A DNA stretch of 12,938 nt from Pseudomonadota bacterium (GCA_023424585.1 JAFADT010000228.1:1-12938); one strand, 5' to 3'; numbered from the stretch's first letter, positions 1 through 7,097 are shown. Made by a program: numbers and translations. Notes: a model not told the origin generated them from the sequence alone.

Positions 1-1
1 G

Positions 2-742
2 CTCCAGGAGGCGCCGGGCGTGGACGCCGGGGCGCTGGCCCGCGAGTGGCTGGCGCGCCGGCCCAGCGAGAACGCCGGCTACCTGGACCTGCTCGCGCGC
101 ACCCCCGAGCTGCTGGCGAGCCTGGACCCGCTGCGCCCGGAGGCCGGCGCCATCCTGCGCCACTTCGTGCTGAAGACGGTGCAGGGCATGGGGCAGGTGC
201 TGGCCGGCGCGTCGGAAGAGGGCGTGTTGAGGCTCGGGTCGCTCCAGTCCCTGCGTGACTATTGCTACATCGTGGCGGGGCTGGTGGGCGAGCTGCTCAC
301 GGAGCTGTTCGTCCTGGACCCGCGCCTCGCGCCGTTCGCGCCCAACCTGCGCTCGCTGGCGCCGCTGTTCGGCGAGGGGCTCCAGCTGGTCAACATCCTC
401 AAGGACGCGCGGCAGGACCGGAAGGAGGGCCGCGTGTGGCTGCCGGAGGGCGTCCAGCTCCAGGACGTGGAGCGGCTCGCGGGGCAGGATCTGATCGCCG
501 CCGCGCGCTATGTGCGCTCGCTGTTCCTGGCGGGGGCGCCCCGGGACGTGCTCGCCTTCACCACGCTGCCGCTGATGCTGGCCCAGGCCACCCTGGAGCT
601 GCTGGTGCGCGACGGCGCGGGCGCCAAGGTGTCGCGCGCGGTGGTGACGGCCCAGCTCGACACCCTCCACGCCGCGCTCGAACGGGGCTCGCTCCCGGAG
701 GCCGTGGAGGCGCTCGCCGGGCCCCTGCCGGGCGGCGCCTGA
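2..742 (+). CDS. Squalene/phytoene synthase family protein (5' partial)
   Basis: The reading frame is open from the window edge and ends at TGA 740-742. An internal GTG at 20 is in frame but is unlikely to be the start, because the fold needs about 80 more residues upstream. Visible motifs are YCYIVAGLVG (codons at 260-289), which closely matches the conserved YC-x-VAGLVG segment of squalene synthases, and NILKDARQD (392-418). The latter is the second aspartate-rich motif (Asp codons at 404 and 416) that binds the magnesium-diphosphate of the prenyl substrate, and it is followed by the typical GRVWLP. The family condenses two prenyl diphosphates head to head: FPP to (hydroxy/pre)squalene, or GGPP to phytoene. 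The VAGLVG segment leans towards the squalene type. The first aspartate-rich motif lies outside the window. A possible pathway partner, the FAD oxidoreductase at 3894-5681, is nearby but on the other strand. Confidence 0.85.
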   Translation, partial: LQEAPGVDAGALAREWLARRPSENAGYLDLLARTPELLASLDPLRPEAGAILRHFVLKTVQGMGQVLAGASEEGVLRLGSLQSLRDYCYIVAGLVGELLTELFVLDPRLAPFAPNLRSLAPLFGEGLQLVNILKDARQDRKEGRVWLPEGVQLQDVERLAGQDLIAAARYVRSLFLAGAPRDVLAFTTLPLMLAQATLELLVRDGAGAKVSRAVVTAQLDTLHAALERGSLPEAVEALAGPLPGGA

Positions 743-752
743 AAAGCGTTGC

Positions 753-793
753 CCGGGAAGCAACTCCCGGTCGCCGGAGCGGGATAATTCCCG
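753..793. terminator. Two small hairpins after the synthase gene
   Basis: The 81-bp gap after the synthase stop holds two inverted repeats. One is CCGGGA (753-758) with TCCCGG (765-770) around a 6-nt loop. The other is CGGGA (780-784) with TCCCG (789-793) around TAAT. There is no T-tract, so an intrinsic terminator is only a possibility. The second repeat could equally be an operator for the gene starting at 824. Confidence 0.3.
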
Positions 794-823
794 TGCAGGT
801 GTTCTCCTCTGGAGTCGTCTCCC

Positions 824-1360
824 ATGAACTGCGCCCGCTCGGCCCCGGCGGTCATCGTCTACTTCCCCGCGCGTTCGGAGGCCTCGCCCCCGCGGGTGCA
901 GCGCCGGGCGCTCCAGGCGGAGCGGAAGGGCGTCGCGGGGGGCCCGCCCTTCGCTGCGACGCGTCAGCGCGGGCTGTGGACGTTCCAGACGCCAGCGGGG
1001 CCGGAGCGGTGGCTGCCGGGCCGGGTGCGCGGGAAGGACCGGATGCATGCGTTCCTCCTGGACGTGCTGGGCTTCGGCGCGCTCATCCAGACGTATGACA
1101 TGACGGCGGACACGCGCAGCGACTCGCTGCCCGGGCACCCGGACTTCGCGAAGAACTTCGACCTGTTCCTGCACCACTACGCGGGCGCGCTGCTCAAGCG
1201 CGCTTCGCCGGAGGTGGCCTTCGCCCGCGCGCTGGGGCAGGTGGTGATGCTCAACGCCCAGCAGTGGGCCGGGCTGGGCTTCACGCTGACGGACGCCGGC
1301 CAGCGGCTGGTGGACGCGTGGCTCGCGGAGCAGGGCGTGGTGCTCAACCCTCCCGCCTGA
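824..1360 (+). CDS. Hypothetical protein, 178 aa
   Basis: I do not recognise a family. The start is ATG 824, preceded by GGAG at 811-814 with a 9-nt spacer. The stop is TGA 1358-1360. The first ~70 residues are rich in Arg, Pro and Ala and look like low-complexity, partly disordered sequence. From about residue 74 (Met-His-Ala-Phe) the sequence becomes a normal globular amphipathic pattern containing LLDVLGFGALIQTYDM, followed by an Asp/Phe/His-rich stretch and a helical C-terminus. There is no signal peptide, membrane segment or cysteine motif. Codon use agrees with the neighbours. It lies 81 bp after the synthase gene on the same strand, so co-transcription is possible. An internal start at the Met near residue 74 (ATG 1043) cannot be excluded. 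Confidence 0.6.
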   Translation: MNCARSAPAVIVYFPARSEASPPRVQRRALQAERKGVAGGPPFAATRQRGLWTFQTPAGPERWLPGRVRGKDRMHAFLLDVLGFGALIQTYDMTADTRSDSLPGHPDFAKNFDLFLHHYAGALLKRASPEVAFARALGQVVMLNAQQWAGLGFTLTDAGQRLVDAWLAEQGVVLNPPA

Positions 1361-1433
1361 TGCGGCGCCCGGCGGGCCGCCTGCCTTCGGAGGGGGCCTC
1401 GGGAGACCCTGGGCGGACGGCGGGAGTCCGGAT

Positions 1434-2447
1434 ATGGGTAGGGCGATGACTGCCCTGGCCTACCCCATGCCGCTGTGTGTCGCGCCGATGATGGACTGGA
1501 CGGACCGGCACTGCCGGTACTTCTTCCGGCTCATCTCCCGCCACACGCTGCTCTACACGGAGATGGTGACCACGGGCGCGGTGCTGCACGGCAAGCGCGA
1601 CCGCCTGCTGGGCTTCTCGCCCGCCGAGCACCCGGTGGCCCTCCAACTGGGCGGCTCGGAGCCCGCGGAGCTGGCCGCCTCCGCGCGCATCGGCGAGGAG
1701 TGGGGCTACGACGAGATCAACCTCAACGTGGGCTGCCCCAGCGACCGCGTGCAGTCCGGCCGCTTCGGCGCGTGCCTGATGGCGGAGCCGGACCTGGTGG
1801 CGCGCGGCGTGGCCGCCATGCGCGAGGCGGTGCGCATCCCGGTGACGGTGAAGTCGCGCATCGCCATCGACGACCTGGAGGAGTGGCCCACGCTGGAGGA
1901 CTTCGTGCGGCGCGTCTCCGCGGCGGGCTGCACGCGCTTCATCGTGCACGCGCGCAAGGCGTGGTTGCAGGGCCTGTCCCCCAAGGAGAACCGGGACGTG
2001 CCGCCCCTGCGCTACGAGCTGGTGCACCGGCTGAAGGCCGAGCTCCCGCACCTGGACATCACCCTCAACGGCGGCATCAAGACGCTGGACGCGGCGGCCG
2101 AGCACCTGGGCCGCGTGGACGGCGTGATGATGGGCCGCGCGCCCTACGAGTCCCCCTACCTCCTGGCGGACGCGGACCGGCGCTTCTTCGGAAGCACGCA
2201 GCCGCCCCTCACGCGCCACGCGGTGGTGGACGCGATGCTGCCGTACATCGAGGCGCAGCTGAGCCAGGGGGCGCCGCTGGGCGCCATCACCCGGCACATG
2301 CTGGGCCTCTTCCAGGGGCTGCCCGGCGCGCGCGCCTGGCGGCGGCACCTGAGCGAGAACGCCCACAAGGACGGCGCGGGCCCGGAGGTGCTGCGCGCCG
2401 CCGCCGCGAAGGTGCCGCGCGACGCGGACCTCCAGGCCGTGGCCTGA
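1434..2447 (+). CDS. dusA: tRNA-dihydrouridine(20/20a) synthase DusA
   Basis: This FMN-dependent enzyme reduces uridine to dihydrouridine at positions 20/20a in the D-loop of tRNAs, using NADPH. The sequence follows E. coli DusA closely along its whole length. Landmarks are VAPMMDWTDRHCRYF near the N-terminus, LLYTEMVTTGAVLHG, EHPVALQLGGSEP, and the active-site segment YDEINLNVGCPSDRV, whose Cys (residue 101 from this start) is the catalytic acid. IVHARKAWLQGLSPKENR, LNGGIK and VMMGRAPY (FMN phosphate-binding region) follow. The C-terminal ITRHMLGLFQGLPGARAWR and LSENAH are DusA-specific. Length is 337 aa, normal for DusA. ATG 1446 is an alternative start with TAGGG just upstream and gives 333 aa; GGGAG precedes ATG 1434. 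The gene ends 2 bp before the convergent RNase gene. Confidence 0.96.
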   Translation: MGRAMTALAYPMPLCVAPMMDWTDRHCRYFFRLISRHTLLYTEMVTTGAVLHGKRDRLLGFSPAEHPVALQLGGSEPAELAASARIGEEWGYDEINLNVGCPSDRVQSGRFGACLMAEPDLVARGVAAMREAVRIPVTVKSRIAIDDLEEWPTLEDFVRRVSAAGCTRFIVHARKAWLQGLSPKENRDVPPLRYELVHRLKAELPHLDITLNGGIKTLDAAAEHLGRVDGVMMGRAPYESPYLLADADRRFFGSTQPPLTRHAVVDAMLPYIEAQLSQGAPLGAITRHMLGLFQGLPGARAWRRHLSENAHKDGAGPEVLRAAAAKVPRDADLQAVA

Positions 2448-2449
2448 CG

Positions 2450-3508
2450 TCAGCGCTTCGGGACGGTGGTGCAGCACCCGGAGCGCGCGCAGCGGACCCA
2501 GCCCTGGTCCTGGCAGCGCTGATCATTCGTGCACGCGGGCCCCTGGCCCGGCTGCCCGCAGGTGGAGGACGGGCCGCCTCCGCCGTCGAAGGGCTTCGCG
2601 GCCTGGATGTTCACGGTGGGGCAGCGCGGCTGAGCGGCAGGGCCCACGCAGCTGTTGGAGCTGCTGCCGGTGACGTTCCGCGGACACGTCATGGGCGCGG
2701 CGGGACGCCGCTGCCCATCCACCGAGAAGCAGACGCCCACCTCCGCGAGGTTGCAGTCCGCGTCGCAGCTGAAGACCCCGCTGTCGCCCGGGCCGAACGC
2801 GGCGCGCAGCTCCTCCAGCGCCACGCTGCCGCCGACGTTGCCGCCAATCGCGGCGGGCGTCCCCCGCTCGCCCGGCAATGACAGCAGCGCGTCGATGGTG
2901 CTCTGGAAGAAGGTCCGGGCATCCAGCCCCGTGCAGCTGCCGTGCTTGGGCCACTCGTGGTTCGCGAGGAAGGAGTTGTCCGTGACGAAGCCCGGGCCGT
3001 AGGTGCCCATGGCGTGCGGAATCGTGGCGGGGTCGGGGAAGCACCCCGGGGGCGCGTCGCTGCCCTGACACTCGCAGAGCCCGCCGCAGTACGCCGGATA
3101 GGTGCAGTGCTGCTGCTGGGCCTCCTCGTCGTTGAACTGGGGCCACAGCCCGTGGAGGGTGAGGTGCGTCGCGCCGAAGGTGTCTTCCAGGTGCTCGCAC
3201 TCCTCCTTGTCCGGGTGGGTGCGGCAGAAGGTGGGCGCCCACGTCAGCGCCAGCAGGTACGTGCCAAAGCGCGGCGCGGCGCACACGCCCGCTTGCGGCG
3301 TATCGCAGCCGCCGGTGAAGCAGTTGCAGGCGGTGGCCTGGGGCCGGCCGAACTCGAACTCGATGGCGTCGGGGCTCGCCTGGTGGAGCGGCCGGGCGGT
3401 GGTGACGGGCGGCGGGGTCGGGGGCGCGGGAGGCGGCTCGTGGTGCGTGCGGCAGCCCTGCGCGATGACCAGACATGCCCACAGGGCGAGGCGCGATGGT
3501 AGGCGCAT
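2450..3508 (-). CDS. Ribonuclease T2 family lipoprotein, cysteine-rich
   Basis: This is a secreted endoribonuclease of the T2 family, which cleaves RNA via a 2',3'-cyclic phosphate. Both active-site boxes are present: LTLHGLWPQF (CAS I, His119) and NHEWPKHGSC (CAS II, Glu185 and His189). LTWAPTFC (88-95) is the conserved first core strand. The N-terminus MRLPSRLALWACLVIAQGC is a signal peptide ending in an imperfect lipobox (AQG-Cys19). A Pro-rich linker (25-34) follows, consistent with a membrane-tethered, surface or periplasmic enzyme. After Cys19 there are 24 cysteines, many more than usual. Six of them sit in the last 36 residues as C-x8-C-x5-C-x7-C-x4-CC after a Gly-rich linker, which looks like a small disulfide module appended to the T2 fold. 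ATG 3508 is preceded by GAGGGAG with a 7-nt spacer. At 352 aa it is longer than typical bacterial T2 enzymes. Confidence 0.93.
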   Translation of the reverse strand: MRLPSRLALWACLVIAQGCRTHHEPPPAPPTPPPVTTARPLHQASPDAIEFEFGRPQATACNCFTGGCDTPQAGVCAAPRFGTYLLALTWAPTFCRTHPDKEECEHLEDTFGATHLTLHGLWPQFNDEEAQQQHCTYPAYCGGLCECQGSDAPPGCFPDPATIPHAMGTYGPGFVTDNSFLANHEWPKHGSCTGLDARTFFQSTIDALLSLPGERGTPAAIGGNVGGSVALEELRAAFGPGDSGVFSCDADCNLAEVGVCFSVDGQRRPAAPMTCPRNVTGSSSNSCVGPAAQPRCPTVNIQAAKPFDGGGGPSSTCGQPGQGPACTNDQRCQDQGWVRCARSGCCTTVPKR

Positions 3509-3511
3509 GGC

Positions 3512-3871
3512 TTGACTCCCTCGGGACCGGGGCGGTTTGGCGGCACGAAGGTACGGAGGTGGGAACGGGCGCTACAGCCCGTGCCCCGGTCCACTGCCCG
3601 CGTCCGGACCCGGACCCTTTCCTCCGGCGGGCGTGCCCCCCAGCTCTTCCGTGGGACCCACACCCTCAGCGTCCTGTCCGGACGGCTGCGCATCCAGATG
3701 CGGGACGGCCAGGCGCTGGCCCTGGCGCCGGGCGACATCGCCTTCATTCCGCCCGGGCACGAGGCCTGCTGGGTCGTGGGGGATGAGCCCTTCCGCGTCG
3801 TCGACTTCACGGGCGCTGAGGACTATGCCCAGTCCGGGGCGGGCAGGGCGGAGCCGCCGCCGCTCCAGTAG
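3512..3871 (+). CDS. Small cupin-domain protein, probably N-terminally degenerate
   Basis: The C-terminal half is a clear cupin: HTLSVLSGRLRI, then LALAPGDIAFIPPGHEA, which is the second cupin box G-x5-PxG-H, then CWVVGDEPFRVVDFTG. These are hallmarks of the stand-alone cupins that end in 'PPGHDAWVVGDEP...VDF'. In that family this half is normally preceded by a Trp-rich segment and the first metal-binding box. Here the upstream residues are Arg/Ser/Pro-rich and do not resemble it, and neither other plus-strand frame recovers it. The start is unclear. TTG 3512 is only 3 bp from the divergent RNase start, leaving no promoter room. GTG 3581 has no close ribosome-binding site, although a GGAGGT lies at 3555-3560. 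The gene may be truncated and non-functional. It ends at TAG 3869-3871. Confidence 0.55.
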   Translation: MTPSGPGRFGGTKVRRWERALQPVPRSTARVRTRTLSSGGRAPQLFRGTHTLSVLSGRLRIQMRDGQALALAPGDIAFIPPGHEACWVVGDEPFRVVDFTGAEDYAQSGAGRAEPPPLQ

Positions 3872-3875
3872 CCCT

Positions 3876-3888
3876 CGCGCCGGGCGCG
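3876..3888. terminator. GC-rich hairpin between convergent genes
   Basis: A perfect CGCGCC-G-GGCGCG inverted repeat lies in the 22-bp gap between the convergent stops of the cupin gene and the FAD oxidoreductase. The position suits a bidirectional transcription stop. No T-tract is present, so this is only a candidate. Confidence 0.3.
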
Positions 3889-3893
3889 CGGCT

Positions 3894-5681
3894 TCAACGG
3901 ATGCCCATCCGCGCGAGCAGCGCGTCGACCACGCCGGAGACGCGGAACCGGTCCAGCCAGTCATCCACCTTGGAGAGGCCGGTGAGGGCGGAGAGGCGGC
4001 GCAGCACGTCCGCCGCCTGGGCGGCGGTGCGGATGCCGAGCAGCTCGAACAGGTGCGGGCGCCCCCGCTGATACAGCGCCGCGTCCAGGCGCTTCCAGGG
4101 ATCCGCCCACGCCGGCTCCTCCAGGGGCCAGAGGGTCGCGCGGGCCGTCTGGGAGCGCGTCCGGTCGAGGATGGCGTTGGCGGCGCGGCGGCCCGCCTCG
4201 CACGCCCCCTCCATGGTGGCCAGGTTCGTGTACGTGCGGACGTAGTCCCCCGCCAGACAGAGGTTGGGAATGGCGCTCGCGGCCTCGGGGCGCACCTCCC
4301 AGGAGCCGGGCGGGTGGATGAGCAGGCCGGACGCGTTGAGGGGCGGCAGCCCGCCGCCGTAGTCCAGGTCGTCGTCGAGGTGGAAGGAGTGCAGGAGCTC
4401 GTCCGTCAGCACCTGCTCGTCGGGGTCGAGCCCGTTGAGCGCCGCCTTGAGCTGGGCCCAGACCTCCGTCTTGATCTCCTCCGGCGTGCAGTCCTTCGCG
4501 CGCTTGGGCACGAACGTGCCGGGCGTGTCCCAATCCGAGACATCGACGGACAGCAGCCCGCCCACCTGCCCATCGCCGAACTGGCGCCGGAACAGCCCCA
4601 GCTCGCGCCAGAACTGCGGCTGCGAGATGGACGTCAGCGCCCACGGCGAGTCTGGATAGAAGGTGTGGCCGCGGACCAGCGGCACGTCCTCGTAGAGGAA
4701 GAACTGGATCCCCGTCATCCAGGCCACCAGCCCCTCCACGTCCGCCGCGCGCAGCCGCGCCAGCGCCGGGTCCAACGCGGCCAGCTCCGGCGTGATGAGG
4801 GCCTGCGCCGCCTCCAGCGGCACCGCGAGCACGTAGTGGTCCGCGGAGCGGGATTCGCCGTTGGCGAAGCGGGCCCCGGTGATGCGCCCGTCCGCGACGT
4901 CCAGGCCGGTGCAGCGCACGCCCGGGTGGAGCTGCGCGCCCAGCCCGCGCAGGTGCGCCACCCACGGCTCCAACCACATCTGGCTCGTGGGGCCGCCCAT
5001 CGTCCGGTCGTTGTTCACCCCGCTCTGGGCATAGTCGAGCAGGAGCTGCAGGGTGATGACGCCCAGCGTCCGCGTGGACCCGCGCCGTGGATCCATGGCC
5101 ACCATCGTGCGGGGCACGGCCCGCAGCTGCCGCTGGAACTTCGGCGAGTACGCATCCCCCTGCATGAAGTCCCACCAGGACAGCTTCTCGTACTGGCCCA
5201 GCCGGCGGTCTTCACTGGATGAGAGGAATTGGAGGGTCTTGAGCCCGTAGAGGCTGGCGTCGGCCTCGTCGAAGTCCAGCCGCTGGAAGAACAGCTCCAG
5301 GGCCTCCAGGAGGTCATAGGGCTTGTCCAGCCGGCGGCGGGAGAAGCGATACCACGTGTCCGCGTCGATGGGCGCGATGGCGCTCTCCGTGGTCGCCTGG
5401 AGGTGCTGGTCCACGGTGGGCGTGGCCGCGCCGGGGGCGGCGGGCGTGCGCTGCATCATGTCGATGACGTGGCGGTAGAAGCGCGGGTAGAAGCGGAAGC
5501 CGTGCTCGCCCGGCAGGTCGCGCCGTCCGCCCGTCCCGGTGCCGGGCACCGGCTGCGAGCGCGCCTTGCCGCCCCAGGTCGTCCGCGTGTCGTAGACGTG
5601 GACCTCGAAGCCGCGCTCCGCCAGCTCGTGCGCGGCCGTCAGCCCCGCGATGCCCCCTCCCACCACCAAGACGTTGGGCAT
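3894..5681 (-). CDS. FAD-dependent amine oxidase/desaturase family protein (hydroxysqualene dehydroxylase- or phytoene desaturase-like)
   Basis: This is a flavoprotein of the amine-oxidase/phytoene-desaturase superfamily. The N-terminus VLVVGGGIAGLTAAHELAER holds the Rossmann GxGxxG (residues 8-13). It is followed by VHVYD with an acidic residue at the end of strand 2 (Asp31), then the WGGKARS segment typical of desaturases. LPGEHGFRFYPRFYRHV is characteristic of the branch that bacterial annotation usually calls hydroxysqualene dehydroxylase or 15-cis-phytoene desaturase-like. The closing FAD signature is NLCLAGDYVRTYTNLATMEG (GDY at 478-480). About 90 residues follow it as a helical C-terminal extension, so at 595 aa the protein is clearly longer than HpnE (~420-450). 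ATG 5681 is preceded by GGGAGAG. It is 64 bp downstream of the CPBP protease gene on the same strand. The exact substrate is not determinable from sequence; a triterpenoid or carotenoid intermediate is the best guess. Confidence 0.85.
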   Translation of the reverse strand: MPNVLVVGGGIAGLTAAHELAERGFEVHVYDTRTTWGGKARSQPVPGTGTGGRRDLPGEHGFRFYPRFYRHVIDMMQRTPAAPGAATPTVDQHLQATTESAIAPIDADTWYRFSRRRLDKPYDLLEALELFFQRLDFDEADASLYGLKTLQFLSSSEDRRLGQYEKLSWWDFMQGDAYSPKFQRQLRAVPRTMVAMDPRRGSTRTLGVITLQLLLDYAQSGVNNDRTMGGPTSQMWLEPWVAHLRGLGAQLHPGVRCTGLDVADGRITGARFANGESRSADHYVLAVPLEAAQALITPELAALDPALARLRAADVEGLVAWMTGIQFFLYEDVPLVRGHTFYPDSPWALTSISQPQFWRELGLFRRQFGDGQVGGLLSVDVSDWDTPGTFVPKRAKDCTPEEIKTEVWAQLKAALNGLDPDEQVLTDELLHSFHLDDDLDYGGGLPPLNASGLLIHPPGSWEVRPEAASAIPNLCLAGDYVRTYTNLATMEGACEAGRRAANAILDRTRSQTARATLWPLEEPAWADPWKRLDAALYQRGRPHLFELLGIRTAAQAADVLRRLSALTGLSKVDDWLDRFRVSGVVDALLARMGIR

Positions 5682-5745
5682 GTGGCTCTCCCGGCGGTGC
5701 TGCGTGTGCCCACGGGAGCGTCGCTGATGAGCCCGCGAGTCCGCA

Positions 5746-6615
5746 TCACCCCGGAGTGCGAGCGAGATGTCTTGGATGAACGGAGGAGAAGCGCGTCAGG
5801 GCGGCGCTCGCCAGGCCCAGGACGACGACGCTGAAGACAGACGCCTCCAGGCCGTAGGCGCCGCCCGTGAGCCACTCCGGGCGGCCGTGGAAGACAGGCG
5901 TCCACCAGCCATGGGACTCCTTGCCGCTCACGCCGAAGCCCATCGTGCCCAGGAGCCAGTTCCAGCCCATGTGCACGCCCACCGACAGCGCGAGGTGCCG
6001 GGTGCGCAGGTAGCACAGGCCCAGCAGCCAGCCCGCCATGAAGGTGGAGAGCATCGCCACGACGCGCGTGGGGACCTCCATGTCCGTGCTGAACGGGTGC
6101 GCGAGGCAGAAGACGAGGGAGATGACCCCCTGCGCCCAGCGCTCGCCCAGGCCCCGGATGGCGCGCTGGAAGAGGTAGCCGTGGAACAGCGCCTCCTCGA
6201 AGAGGCCCACGCCCAGCATCAGGCAGGCCCCCTTCACGACCGCGGCCACCTGGGCGTTCGCGGCCCGCTCCAGGTGGTAGCCGCCGGCCGCCCAGCCGCC
6301 GAGCGCCACCAGCCCCACGAGGATTGCGCCCACCACCACCCCGGCTCCCAGCTCACGGCCCGCCCGCCAGTCCAGCGACATGCCGAGCGGCGCCAGGGCC
6401 ACGGGCTGCTTTTCGAGATAGAGGAAGTCGAGGCTCACGAGCAGCACGCCCACGAAGCCGAAGAGCGGGGGCGGCGCGAAGGGCCTCACGACGTCCGGCA
6501 ACACCCGCTGGAGCGCCATCAGGATGCCCGCCAGGAGGGTGGCCGTCACGACGAAGCCGAGGCCCTTCCATCCGTTGCGCAGGTGCCCTTCGGCGTCCCG
6601 GAAAACTGCCTTCAT
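5746..6615 (-). CDS. CPBP family intramembrane glutamic endopeptidase (CAAX-protease/Abi)
   Basis: This is a polytopic membrane protein with several hydrophobic segments (about 18-37, 50-66, 90-108, 125-140, 162-176, 186-202, 207-225 and 258-274). The CPBP motifs are in order. Motif 1 is FEEALFHGYLF, with the catalytic Glu pair at 140-141. Motif 2 is FCLAH (F169-xxx-H173). Motif 3 is HMGWN (H215-xxx-N219). Motif 1 normally reads EExxxR; here the last residue is His145. The family includes Rce1-like prenyl-protein proteases and bacterial immunity or maturation proteases, so the substrate cannot be inferred. ATG 6615 is preceded by GAGGT about 9 nt upstream. The gene is divergent from the MazF-like toxin (101-bp gap) and may be co-transcribed with the FAD oxidoreductase 64 bp downstream. 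Confidence 0.9.
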   Translation of the reverse strand: MKAVFRDAEGHLRNGWKGLGFVVTATLLAGILMALQRVLPDVVRPFAPPPLFGFVGVLLVSLDFLYLEKQPVALAPLGMSLDWRAGRELGAGVVVGAILVGLVALGGWAAGGYHLERAANAQVAAVVKGACLMLGVGLFEEALFHGYLFQRAIRGLGERWAQGVISLVFCLAHPFSTDMEVPTRVVAMLSTFMAGWLLGLCYLRTRHLALSVGVHMGWNWLLGTMGFGVSGKESHGWWTPVFHGRPEWLTGGAYGLEASVFSVVVLGLASAALTRFSSVHPRHLARTPG

Positions 6616-6662
6616 GGTGCTCGACCTCGCGGCGTGATTGGGCGGTCCTGCCTACAACCAAC

Positions 6663-6692
6663 GCGGGGGCAGGGGAAGGATTGCTCCCCCGC
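6663..6692. promoter_or_regulatory. 7-bp inverted repeat in the CPBP/MazF divergent region
   Basis: GCGGGGG (6663-6669) and CCCCCGC (6686-6692) form a perfect inverted repeat with a 16-nt centre, in the 101-bp gap between two divergent genes. It could be an operator or an RNA hairpin in the toxin leader. An AGGGGAAGGA stretch followed by an in-frame TTG at 6681 lies inside it, so it may instead include the toxin ribosome-binding site. Confidence 0.3.
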
Positions 6693-6716
6693 TTCGCGCG
6701 TGGGACAACCCGGCGC

Positions 6717-7097
6717 ATGCGCACGGTCCCGAAGATGATCCGCCGGGGCGACCTGTTCTGGTGCGAGCCGGACGAGGCCCGGGGCTCCGTTCCGCCCATC
6801 GCCCACCCCTACCTCGTCATCCAGGAGGACGTCTTCAACCGCTCCCGCATCCACACCGTCATCGTCTGCGCCCTGACCTCCAACCTGAGAAAGGCGGATG
6901 AGCCCGGCAACGTGCTGCTCGACGAGGGCGAGGGCCACCTGGCGAAGCGGAGCGTCGTGGTCGTGTCCCAGGTGTCCTCGGTGGAGAAGACGCGGCTCGG
7001 CGAGCGCATCGGGGCGCTCTCCGACGCGCGGGTCGAACAGGTCCTCGCGGGCCTGCGCTTCCAGCAGGCGTCGTTCTTCCACGACCCCGAGGCTTGA
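6717..7097 (+). CDS. Solitary PemK/MazF-family endoribonuclease toxin
   Basis: Toxins of this family are sequence-specific mRNA interferases. The core reads IRRGDLFWCEPDEARGS, then PYLVIQEDVFN, TVIVCALTSN, EPGNVLL, and SVVVVSQVSSVEK, in the order of B. subtilis MazF. Numbered from ATG 6735, the catalytic Thr is present (Thr48 in ALTSN). The position of the catalytic Arg (the R of the usual 'RP-x-VIQ') is His24 in AHPYLVIQ. ATG 6717 gives 126 aa. ATG 6735 (MIRRGD...) matches typical MazF N-termini better. TTG 6681 has the only strong upstream purine tract. No antitoxin fits: 101 bp upstream to a divergent gene and 139 bp downstream to a convergent one. Myxococcus xanthus is known to carry an antitoxin-less MazF controlled by the regulator MrpC; this gene resembles that situation. 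Orthology is inference. Confidence 0.88.
   Translation: MRTVPKMIRRGDLFWCEPDEARGSVPPIAHPYLVIQEDVFNRSRIHTVIVCALTSNLRKADEPGNVLLDEGEGHLAKRSVVVVSQVSSVEKTRLGERIGALSDARVEQVLAGLRFQQASFFHDPEA

Noticed and set aside
1344..2477. Minus-strand open frame opposite DusA (377 codons) and a plus-strand alternative frame at 1475-2881
   Set aside because: Both overlap the unambiguous dusA frame and show the biased composition of shadow frames in GC-rich DNA.
3537..5222. Long plus-strand open frame (561 codons) across the cupin and FAD oxidoreductase
   Set aside because: Arg/Gln/His/Ala-rich shadow translation with no recognisable domain; the minus-strand frame has a full FAD-enzyme signature.
6324..6716. Extension of the MazF-like frame upstream to 6324
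   Set aside because: The extra ~130 residues are Arg/Pro/Ala-rich, lie antisense to the CPBP coding region, and have no counterpart in MazF proteins.
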